Shown: one piece after another, positions 7,148 to 13,964 of the stretch
How the letters are laid out: every line of letters begins with the position of its first letter
Position numbering within the stretch: position 1 is the first letter of the stretch
Notes under the pieces: generated by a model
Told to the model about the DNA's origin: nothing
Databases searched by the model: none
Seen by the model: only the letters and a program-made list of their open reading frames with translations
Position numbers and translations under genes: made by a program
Source: an uncultured Acidimicrobiales bacterium
GTDB taxonomy: Bacteria > Actinomycetota > Acidimicrobiia > Acidimicrobiales > SZUA-35
Reading direction: 5' to 3'
DNA length: 32,041 nt
Assembly (NCBI GenBank): GCA_937958015.1
Contig: CALGOA010000073.1
Location: 1-32,041, forward strand

Positions 7148-7852
7148 CTAGTAGATGTCCAGCAGTGCCGGCAGGTCCGATGCGGTGAGTATTCCGATCG
7201 GTTTCTGCGACCGTTTGCCGTCGTGAGTGATCACGATGGCGCTCAGGATCGTGCCGGCGTCGTGAGCGTCGTCGAAGAGACCGACCGCGTCGTTGAAGGT
7301 TGCGTTGCGGTCGAGCAGACGCCAATCAGCGTGGTCGTCGGCCGACTCGAGCACCGTTGAGACGGGTGTCGAGGCGGGCACCCCCGACTCCCAGGCCTGA
7401 GCCAGCCAGCGGGTGACGGCGGTGGCGGTCAGTAGCCCATGGAGACCGTTGTCGTCGTAGACGGGCAACTGGGAGAACCCACCGTTCTTCATCGTCTCGG
7501 TCGCGGTCTGAATCGAGTCACTGGGCGCCACCCGAGACACCTCGCGCTGAAACGTTCCGCTGATCTTTGGCGGTGACGACAACACCTTGGCCAGCTTCAG
7601 GAACTCATCGAGAGCGCCCTCGACCGGCTCGGCGATCACTTGACCCCCGCCCCGCCGTTCGTGGACGATCGCATTGCGGAGGTCGTGCCACTGGAGCAGG
7701 TCGTCACGGAATCGGCCGATAACCCGGTCCCGCTTGCTGAGTTCCTTCACCATCACGGAGAACGATTTGATGTTCTCGGCCCCGAGGGATTTTCGAAAGT
7801 GCTTCTCCAGTTCCGCATAGGCATCCAGAAAGGCATCGGCTCGTTGACTCAC
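7148..7852 (-). CDS. HEPN-like domain fused to a CBS-domain pair
   Basis: A 234-residue soluble protein. Residues 1 to about 90 are helical and carry DLRNAIVHE, with R59 and H64 in the R-x4-H arrangement of HEPN ribonucleases and RiboL-PSP/abortive-infection-like domains. Residues about 97-232 contain two CBS motifs (VAPSDSIQTATETMKNGGFS with LPVYDDNGLHGLL, then RNATFNDAVGLF with PIGILTASDLPALL), which normally bind adenosine nucleotides. The architecture suggests a nucleotide-gated helical effector, possibly an RNase. It is the last gene of the mutY/lipoprotein/MFS run, 9 nt after the MFS stop, and also has its own TAGCCT box 6 nt before the GTG. No toxin-antitoxin partner is adjacent, so a housekeeping sensor role is equally possible. 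Confidence 0.75.
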   Translation of the reverse strand: MSQRADAFLDAYAELEKHFRKSLGAENIKSFSVMVKELSKRDRVIGRFRDDLLQWHDLRNAIVHERRGGGQVIAEPVEGALDEFLKLAKVLSSPPKISGTFQREVSRVAPSDSIQTATETMKNGGFSQLPVYDDNGLHGLLTATAVTRWLAQAWESGVPASTPVSTVLESADDHADWRLLDRNATFNDAVGLFDDAHDAGTILSAIVITHDGKRSQKPIGILTASDLPALLDIY

Positions 7853-7858
7853 GTGACG

Positions 7859-7864
7859 AGGCTA
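7859..7864 (-). promoter_or_regulatory. Putative -10 box for the HEPN-CBS gene
   Basis: TAGCCT on the minus strand, 6 nt before the GTG at 7852. Its first three bases are the stop codon of the MFS gene. It would allow expression independent of the upstream operon. Confidence 0.4.
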
Positions 7865-10045
7865 CAAACTCAGCTCGGCCAGAAGTTCCTGAAGCGATCG
7901 AAGACTATTGGCCAACTGATCGGCGAGAACCTGGAGTTCGGTGTCTGCAACATCGACGGTGATCGGCACATCGAGCTGAACCGGGACCTCGGCATTCACC
8001 GGAACCGTCTCGTTGATCGGCACGTCGACTTCCAGCTGAATCGGGACATCCACATCCACCGGCACCTCCACATCGACCGGCACCTGGCCGAGCGGAGTGT
8101 CGATCTGAATGGTGGTGTCGACCGTCTGCTGAATCGTGATCGTCTCGTCGATCGGGAACGAGAACGTTCGGTCGATGGTGATCTCCGTATCGATCTCGAT
8201 GACCTCGTCGATCGGCACCTGGAACTCGATGGTCGATGCGCCGAATCCCTCCAACTCGGTGATCGCTTCGTCGAGTCCGCCCTCGATGGTGGGCTGCACT
8301 TCGGCCAACTGTCGGGATATCTCCAGTACCTGAGCGGCCACGATCGCCGAGCCCGCGGCGCCCTCCTCCACCCGCACGAGATCCGCCTGCGTCTGGGCCA
8401 ATTCCGCCTGGGCGGTCTCCAACTCGTCTCTGGTGTCGCCCAGCGCTGAGGCTACGGATGCGGTCCACAGGACAACGCCGAGGAGCGTTATGCCAAGCAG
8501 GCCAATCGCTGCCATCAACGGCTTCGATCGTTCGTTCATTTTGGACGCTCCAGACGTCGGTTCGTTCGAGGTGTTCATTGCCAGCGCCGCCAGCAGTCCC
8601 ACGAGAGTGAAGAAGCCGGCTGCGATGAAGGTCTCTGAAATTGCGTCGGCGGTGAGCTGGCCCGATGCGGTCACGACCGCGTCCTGGAACCCGGGATCGG
8701 TGATGGGAGGTAGTTCGAGTTCGGCCCGTGCGCTGTTGAAACGGCCCAACGCCCACGCGGTGAGAGCCGCCAGGCCGACGCTCAGCCCGATCAGCCGCAC
8801 CACCATCACGATGGCGGCCGCAGCACCCCGATCCGACGGCGGCGAGGCGTCGACAACCGCAGCCGTCGTGGGGGCGAAAACGAGCCCGAGACCTGCTCCG
8901 AGAACGGACAACTCGGCTGCACCGAGCCACCAGTTCAGATCCGGGTTCCAGGTGAAACCCATCAGGAACAGGCCGGCTGCCGACAGCGCAAGTCCGGCGA
9001 CGGTGGGACCGCGGGTACCTACGGCCTCGGTAAGCCGACCGCCGACATAGGACGTGATCGCCATTGAGCCGGTCAATGCGGCGAGCAACCAGCCCGATCG
9101 CACTGCGGCGCGCTCCAGATCGATTTCGATCGCGTTCACGAAGATCGGCACGTCGACCATCGCGATCACCAGCGCCGCTCCAACGACGAAGTTAACCATC
9201 AGCGCGATTCGAAGATTCAAGCCTCGGTAGAAGCCGGGTGAGATGAGGGGGTCGTCGGAACTGCGTTGATGCAGGGCGAATCCGAACAGCGATAAGAAGG
9301 CGATCGGTAAAAGCCATATGAACCGGAATCCTCGGCCGCCCTGCAGCTCTGCAAGACCACTGACGCTCTGAACCTCGGCGTCGCCCAACAGCGCAAGGTC
9401 GAGGACGATAAGGGTGCCGGCCAACAAGGCAGCTCCGGTCCAATCGACCCGAGGCCGGCGTTCCACGTCGTCGACCTCGGCGAGAGCCCACCACACCGCC
9501 ACCATCCCGATAATTGCAAGTGGAATGTTGAGCCAGAACTGCCAGCGCCAGTCGAGGAATCGAACCAGCATCGCCCCGTACAGCGGGCCCCATACCCAGC
9601 CGAGGGTTTCGATGGCACCCAACGTCCCCAGCGCTCGAGATCTGTTGTCGGCGTCGAACACATCGGCTACGACCGCCAGCGCCACCGGCACCATGGCACC
9701 GCCGCCCACCGCCGTGAGAATCCGGCCGACCAGCAGTGGCGTGAGCGAGTTCGACAGGGGCACCACAACCGTGCCCACCAGGAAGATCCCGTAGGCCCCG
9801 AGGAACAGACGGCGACGACCGACTACATCACTGAGCTTTCCCGCCAGCGGCATGATGGCGACGAAGGCGATGAGGTACACGTTGACGATCCAGGCGGCGT
9901 CGTCCAGCCCATCGGGCAGGGTCAGACCGACGTCGTTGATCATCGGCCGGAGCATCGTCGTGACGACCGTGAGATCGTCGGCCGCCACAAACATGGCGAA
10001 TCCGACCGCCGCCAGAATGGCAGCCGGGGAAGCCGGCCTTCGCAT
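7862..10045 (-). CDS. DHA2-type MFS transporter with extra TM, coiled coil and Val-Pro repeat domain
   Basis: A 727-residue membrane protein. Residues 1 to about 492 are a 14-TM drug:H+ antiporter-2 type MFS permease: DDLTVVTTML in TM1 and motif A GKLSDVVGRRRL (69-80). A normal member ends near here. Instead there is an additional hydrophobic segment (about 510-532), a helical stretch likely to be coiled coil (536-585), and a beta-rich repeat domain (605-700) of alternating VPI/VPV and acidic strands such as VPVDVEVPVDVDVPIQL, closing with a short helix. With 14 TMs plus one, the extension should lie outside the membrane. The gene follows an LprG-like lipoprotein gene by 2 nt, the same pairing as Rv1411c-Rv1410c (LprG-P55) in mycobacteria, which exports triacylglycerides and related lipids. 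I start at the ATG just after that gene's stop; the frame is open further upstream but overlaps it. Confidence 0.85.
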   Translation of the reverse strand: MRRPASPAAILAAVGFAMFVAADDLTVVTTMLRPMINDVGLTLPDGLDDAAWIVNVYLIAFVAIMPLAGKLSDVVGRRRLFLGAYGIFLVGTVVVPLSNSLTPLLVGRILTAVGGGAMVPVALAVVADVFDADNRSRALGTLGAIETLGWVWGPLYGAMLVRFLDWRWQFWLNIPLAIIGMVAVWWALAEVDDVERRPRVDWTGAALLAGTLIVLDLALLGDAEVQSVSGLAELQGGRGFRFIWLLPIAFLSLFGFALHQRSSDDPLISPGFYRGLNLRIALMVNFVVGAALVIAMVDVPIFVNAIEIDLERAAVRSGWLLAALTGSMAITSYVGGRLTEAVGTRGPTVAGLALSAAGLFLMGFTWNPDLNWWLGAAELSVLGAGLGLVFAPTTAAVVDASPPSDRGAAAAIVMVVRLIGLSVGLAALTAWALGRFNSARAELELPPITDPGFQDAVVTASGQLTADAISETFIAAGFFTLVGLLAALAMNTSNEPTSGASKMNERSKPLMAAIGLLGITLLGVVLWTASVASALGDTRDELETAQAELAQTQADLVRVEEGAAGSAIVAAQVLEISRQLAEVQPTIEGGLDEAITELEGFGASTIEFQVPIDEVIEIDTEITIDRTFSFPIDETITIQQTVDTTIQIDTPLGQVPVDVEVPVDVDVPIQLEVDVPINETVPVNAEVPVQLDVPITVDVADTELQVLADQLANSLRSLQELLAELSL

Positions 10046-10047
10046 GC

Positions 10048-10800
10048 CTACTGACCGACCGTCGGATCGCTGATTTCGAACGTCTCTCCGTAGTCGTCGA
10101 GTTCGAGTACCCAACCGTTCGAGCTTCCACCGATCTCGGTGTCGAATTCGATCGCCCGCACCAGAGCCGTGCGCGCATCGAGCCACAGATCCAGATCCAC
10201 ATCCGACCCCCGAACCAGATCGGCTGTCACCGCGCGAATTCGGGCCTCGGGCGCCGTACCGGTCAGGTGGTAGGTGTCCACCCCATCACGCTGTTCTTCG
10301 GCAACGAATTCCACCGAGTCGAGGCTCTCCAACAACGGCTGCCAGGCACCTTTGGGATCGAAAAGGCTGGACGGATCGATATCGAAGCCCGGCGGCAACG
10401 TCTCGAACGTTCCGGTGACCGGATTGGAAAGCCAGATCTCCTCGTCGATAGCCACGGCGCCGATCCGGGTTCTCAGCGCGTCGTTCACCGTGACCTTCAG
10501 TTCGGCCTGAGCAGACGCGGGCGCGCTGTAGACACCTTCGAGGCTGTCGAGTCCGATCGCTTCGGTGGCATCGATGTACACCGGAGCACCGCTTCGTTCC
10601 AGGGTGAACCGAGCTCCGACGACCTCCCCCATCGCCGCGGCACTGGCGCTCTGTAGCGCCGCCGCATCGGTAGCCAACTTCTCGCCATCGTTGGCCGATG
10701 AACCATCGCCACCGGTGCAGGCGACCGCCGCCAGCATCAACGCCGCCAGCGCGACCAGTGAACGTAATCGCAGAGGCAGCACCGGACCAGTGTGGCTCAC
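10048..10800 (-). CDS. LppX/LprAFG-family lipoprotein (LprG-like)
   Basis: A 250-residue exported lipoprotein. The signal peptide ends in the lipobox LAAVAC, with C28 as the lipidated residue. The mature part fits the LppX/LprG fold, a half-barrel that holds acylated lipids in a hydrophobic pocket: ESASAAAMGEVVGARFTLE-like start (residues about 50-68), later VEFVAEEQRDGVDTYHLTGT and VDLDLWLDARTALVRAIEF. The GTG start overlaps the mutY stop by 3 nt, and the MFS gene begins 2 nt after this gene ends, so the three are translationally linked. By analogy with mycobacterial LprG-P55 it should receive lipids from the MFS protein and carry them across the periplasm-like space. Family call fairly secure, cargo unknown. 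Confidence 0.82.
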   Translation of the reverse strand: MSHTGPVLPLRLRSLVALAALMLAAVACTGGDGSSANDGEKLATDAAALQSASAAAMGEVVGARFTLERSGAPVYIDATEAIGLDSLEGVYSAPASAQAELKVTVNDALRTRIGAVAIDEEIWLSNPVTGTFETLPPGFDIDPSSLFDPKGAWQPLLESLDSVEFVAEEQRDGVDTYHLTGTAPEARIRAVTADLVRGSDVDLDLWLDARTALVRAIEFDTEIGGSSNGWVLELDDYGETFEISDPTVGQ

Positions 10801-11675
10801 GTGGGCAGGGCGTAGCGAGCACCGGCCCGGACCACCAGTCCGTCATCCAACAGGCCGGCCAGCACTCGTTCGGCCCGATCGGGGTCGTGGGGCCAGCCCA
10901 TCGCGTCAGGAATCGCCTCCCAGTTCAGTGGGTCGTCACGTAGCGCTCTCACCAGCCGGGCGCGGCCCTGTCGGTCCGAGCCTTCGAATAGCGACTGCTT
11001 CTTCGACACTGCGGCAGATCCCACGGAGGGGTCGGGATCGGGACGGCCACCACCAAACCAGACACAGCCGGTTCGGACCGGGCAAACCTCGCAGGTTGGT
11101 TTCTTCGTGCAGACGAGCGCACCTAACTCCATGATCGCCTGATTCCACAACCAGGAGTGTCCGGCGGGAACCAACGAGTCGGCCAACGCCTGCGCGGCTG
11201 CGGGCTTCAGGGCCGCTCCCGTGTGGCGCGCTAAAACCCGACCGATATTGGTGTCCACCACTGCGTCGGGTTCTTCGAAGGCAAAAACCCGAACCGCCCG
11301 GGCGGTGTAGGGCCCGACACCAGGAAGCGCAAGAAGTTCGGCGAGCCCGGTCGGGACGGCGCCGTGGTGTGCGGAGGCGATCTGCTGCGCAGCTCGGTGC
11401 AGGTTCAGCGCTCGCCGGTTGTACCCCAGTCCTGTCCACGCGGATATCACCGCCGCAGCGGGTTGTTCGGCCATGGCGACCGGGGTGGGAAATTGGCCCA
11501 GGAAGACAGGCAGCCGCTCGATAACCCTCGACACCTGGGTCTGCTGGAGCATTGTTTCGCTCACCAGAATCGTCCACGGGTCCCGGCTCCGACGCCAAGG
11601 AAGGTCCCGGCCATTTCGGTCAAACCAAGCCGTTAGACCCTCTAATGAATCGGCACCTCTGCTTTGGCTACCCAC
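10797..11675 (-). CDS. mutY: A/G-specific adenine DNA glycosylase MutY
   Basis: Base-excision repair enzyme removing adenine mispaired with 8-oxoguanine. The 292-residue protein has the catalytic Glu (E40 in SETMLQQTQV), the helix-hairpin-helix LPGVGPYTARAV (117-128), the catalytic Asp (D141 in VVDTNIGRVL) and four cluster cysteines C189, C195, C198, C204. Their spacing is C-x5-C-x2-C-x5-C, one residue shorter in the first loop than the usual C-x6-C. The C-terminus lacks the NUDIX-like domain of E. coli MutY and resembles the shorter actinobacterial form. The start is the GTG at 11675, placed 8 nt after a TAGGCT box; the frame is open far upstream, but that stretch is antisense to the acyl-CoA dehydrogenase. 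Confidence 0.94.
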   Translation of the reverse strand: MGSQSRGADSLEGLTAWFDRNGRDLPWRRSRDPWTILVSETMLQQTQVSRVIERLPVFLGQFPTPVAMAEQPAAAVISAWTGLGYNRRALNLHRAAQQIASAHHGAVPTGLAELLALPGVGPYTARAVRVFAFEEPDAVVDTNIGRVLARHTGAALKPAAAQALADSLVPAGHSWLWNQAIMELGALVCTKKPTCEVCPVRTGCVWFGGGRPDPDPSVGSAAVSKKQSLFEGSDRQGRARLVRALRDDPLNWEAIPDAMGWPHDPDRAERVLAGLLDDGLVVRAGARYALPT

Positions 11676-11683
11676 GGGTATAG

Positions 11684-11693
11684 AGCCTACGTT
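11684..11693. promoter_or_regulatory. Bidirectional promoter between mutY and the mcd-like gene
   Basis: AGCCTACGTT. Read on the minus strand it gives TAGGCT, 8 nt before the mutY GTG; read on the plus strand it gives TACGTT, 9 nt before the ATG at 11703. The two -10 boxes share the central TA pair (11688-11689). Only 27 nt separate the two start codons, so both mRNAs should have little or no leader and only one can start at a time. Confidence 0.6.
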
Positions 11694-11702
11694 TGGGGGT
11701 CT

Positions 11703-13331
11703 ATGTCTTCCGATATCGCTTCGATTCCCGCACCGGACCTTCAGGACGCAGTCGCTGCGTTGGAAGCGGCATCCGCGGTGGTCGACACCGCAATTCTGAA
11801 ACTGGCCGCTACGGGTTCGGTGGACGAGGATCAGGTGCTCGCCTACGACATTGGACATGCCGCCGCGGCGATCGAAACCGCCCGGTCGATGATCGACTAC
11901 GGAGCCAAGGGAACAGTCGAAGGCCAGCTGACCTGCGTTTTTGTCGCTGACATCATCTCCGAACTGGGTGCCAAACTGTGGGGCCGTGAGTCGGTCTGGG
12001 GTATCGATCCGGGTGCCCTCGATGACACCAGAAGCTTCGTTTCGGCGTGGCGCAACCCCGACGTGCTGGCGGCCATGGCCTACGTGGACGGCCCTCGTCA
12101 TCTGGATTCTGAGTTTGAGTTGGTGGAGGACACGTTCAAACGTTTCGCCACCGAACAGGTCGCCCCCAGAGCCGAACACATCCACCGCACCAACTCCGAT
12201 ATCCCCGAGGACCTGATCAGCGGCCTGGCCGAAATGGGACTGTTCGGTTTGAGCATCCCGGAGGAACATGGCGGTTTCGCCTCCGGCGGCGAGGGTGACT
12301 ACTTCGGCATGATCATCGCCACCGAAGAGCTCAGTAAGGCATCGCTGTGCGCCGCCGGTTCTCTCATCACCCGCCCGGAGATTCTCGCCCGTGCCATCGA
12401 AGCCGGCGGAACCGACGAGCAGAAGGCCAAGTGGCTTCCCCAGCTGGCAATGGGCGAGAAGCTGAACTGCATTGCGGTGACCGAACCCGACTATGGCTCG
12501 GATGTCGCCGGCATCAAGGTCGCCGCCATCGAGGCGACCGGCCCCAATGGTGAGGCCGGATATACGATCACGGGCGTCAAGACCTGGTGCACGTTCGCGG
12601 CTCGCGCCGACGTGATGATGGTTCTGGCCCGCACCGAAGCCGACCGCTCTCTGGGCCATCGGGGTCTGTCGATCTTGATCGTCGAGAAGGACCAGGGCGA
12701 CAGCCACGGTTTCGAGCTGACCCAGGAGGGTGGCGGCACGATGGAGGGCCGACCGATCGACACCATCGGCTATCGGGGAATGCACTCCTACGAGGTCGCA
12801 TTCGACAACTGGTTCGTTCCGGCAGAAAACCTGATCGGTATGGACGAGGGCCGTGGCCGAGGGTTCTACTACCAGATGGCCGGGTTCGAGAATGGCCGCA
12901 TTCAGACCGCCGCCCGTGCGGTCGGTGTGATGCAGGCTTCCTACGAGGCCGCCAAAGAGTACGCCGAGAACCGCATCGTCTTTGGCCAGCCGATCGCCGA
13001 ATACCAGCTGACCAGAGTGAAGCTGACCCGGATGGCTGCGATCATCCAGGCATCGCGCCAATTCAGCTACCAGGTGGGCCGCATGATGTCCAAGGGCGAG
13101 GGCAAGATGGAAGCCAGCATGATCAAGGCATTCGTCTGCAAGGCCTCAGAGTGGGTGACGCGTGAAGCGATGCAGATCCATGGCGGCATGGGCTACGCGG
13201 AGGAGTATGACGTGAGTCGCCACTTCGTGGATGCTCGGGTACTCAGCATCTTCGAGGGCGCCGACGAGACACTGACCCTGAAGGTGATCACCCGAACGCT
13301 GGTGAAGAACGCCACGGTCAACCAGGGCTGA
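11703..13331 (+). CDS. mcd: Acyl-CoA dehydrogenase with N-terminal extension, probable methylsuccinyl-CoA dehydrogenase
   Basis: A 542-residue FAD enzyme. Residues from about 135 form a standard acyl-CoA dehydrogenase with the flavin/substrate motif AVTEPDYGSDVAG, IQIHGG-like MQIHGGMGYAEEY and the catalytic Glu E518 in LSIFEGADE. The first about 130 residues are an extra helical domain (LAYDIGHAAAAIETARSMI, then VFVADIISELGAKLWGRE). This length and extension, with GYRGMHSYEVAFD and GRIQTAARAVGV, match (2S)-methylsuccinyl-CoA dehydrogenase of the ethylmalonyl-CoA pathway, which oxidises methylsuccinyl-CoA to mesaconyl-CoA. The pathway's other enzymes (Ccr, Ecm, Mcl) are not in this window. Other extended acyl-CoA dehydrogenases remain possible. 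The start fits the TACGTT box 9 nt upstream. Confidence 0.8.
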   Translation: MSSDIASIPAPDLQDAVAALEAASAVVDTAILKLAATGSVDEDQVLAYDIGHAAAAIETARSMIDYGAKGTVEGQLTCVFVADIISELGAKLWGRESVWGIDPGALDDTRSFVSAWRNPDVLAAMAYVDGPRHLDSEFELVEDTFKRFATEQVAPRAEHIHRTNSDIPEDLISGLAEMGLFGLSIPEEHGGFASGGEGDYFGMIIATEELSKASLCAAGSLITRPEILARAIEAGGTDEQKAKWLPQLAMGEKLNCIAVTEPDYGSDVAGIKVAAIEATGPNGEAGYTITGVKTWCTFAARADVMMVLARTEADRSLGHRGLSILIVEKDQGDSHGFELTQEGGGTMEGRPIDTIGYRGMHSYEVAFDNWFVPAENLIGMDEGRGRGFYYQMAGFENGRIQTAARAVGVMQASYEAAKEYAENRIVFGQPIAEYQLTRVKLTRMAAIIQASRQFSYQVGRMMSKGEGKMEASMIKAFVCKASEWVTREAMQIHGGMGYAEEYDVSRHFVDARVLSIFEGADETLTLKVITRTLVKNATVNQG

Positions 13332-13353
13332 CCCTGTCGACCTCGTGGGGGTC
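13329..13353. terminator. Possible terminator hairpin between convergent genes
   Basis: TGACCC (13329-13334) and GGGTCA (13348-13353) form a perfect 6-bp stem with a 13-nt loop that includes the stop of the plus-strand gene and lies just before the stop of the minus-strand gene. No U-tract; weak. Confidence 0.3.
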
Positions 13354-13358
13354 AGGTT

Positions 13359-13964
13359 CTACCCCTCGGCCAGTGTTCCCTGGAACGGCATTGGATCGCC
13401 AGGGCGCGGAATCATGGGCCGGCTCCAACTGAGCACCTTCGCCAGATGTGACGTGACCTCACGCCATGCGGTGGGGTCCCAGCCCGACGCTGTGGCGTAG
13501 GACAAGTCGCTGTACACGGCGGTCACGCTGGGAAGTCGTTCGATTCCGAGCGCCTCGACCACCTTGCGGTCCTCGTCGGCAAACGTGAGGAACTTGTCGG
13601 CCCACGGACCGAGGAACTGCTTACAGCCATCTGCGTCGGCCGTACACAGCCATGCGGTCCGGACATTGGCCGGTGTGAAATGCTCCAGGAAACGGCCTGC
13701 TGTCTCGATGATCCATGCACTTTCGTGGGTATAGGGATCCAGCGAAACGAGCAGCAGGGGGTACGAAGTCAGCCAGTCACGGACCGCGTACGGCTTCCCA
13801 TGAATCGAGTCGAGGACCATCCCCTCCGGCGCGTAACCCACGGCGGGCGAGGGTAGCGCAATAGTCCGGTGGCTCAGAACTTCTGCGCCAACAAAGTCCG
13901 GTGAAATCCCCGGCCACCTAGGAAGTTGTGGGGCGTGTCGACAGAGATGCAACACTATCGACAT
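13359..13964 (-). CDS. Thioredoxin-fold (redoxin-like) protein without catalytic cysteines
   Basis: A 201-residue protein with a redoxin-like layout: an N-terminal AVGYAPEGMVLDSIHGK strand pair like those of peroxiredoxin/TlpA proteins, a YPLLLVSLDPYTHESAWII strand-helix where the CxxC would be, then FADEDRKVVEALGIERLPSV with the cis-Pro segment. The usual active-site Cys positions hold none; the few Cys residues (LHLC near the N-terminus, WLCTADADGC) are elsewhere. It is probably a non-redox structural or binding member. It converges with the mcd-like gene. The longest start (ATG 13964, preceded by GAGG) overlaps the ATG of the next plus-strand gene in the four bases CATG, so a later start such as the ATG at MVLDSIHG is possible. 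Function unknown. Confidence 0.6.
   Translation of the reverse strand: MSIVLHLCRHAPQLPRWPGISPDFVGAEVLSHRTIALPSPAVGYAPEGMVLDSIHGKPYAVRDWLTSYPLLLVSLDPYTHESAWIIETAGRFLEHFTPANVRTAWLCTADADGCKQFLGPWADKFLTFADEDRKVVEALGIERLPSVTAVYSDLSYATASGWDPTAWREVTSHLAKVLSWSRPMIPRPGDPMPFQGTLAEG

Noticed and set aside
7640-8449. Plus-strand ORF rich in His/Arg/Asp/Leu repeats
   Set aside because: It is the reverse complement of the Val-Pro-Asp repeat tail of the MFS gene; the repeat pattern comes from that coding sequence.
11676-13061. N-terminal extension of the mutY frame to a 754-codon ORF
   Set aside because: It is antisense to the acyl-CoA dehydrogenase and shows no domain; MutY begins at the GTG at 11675.
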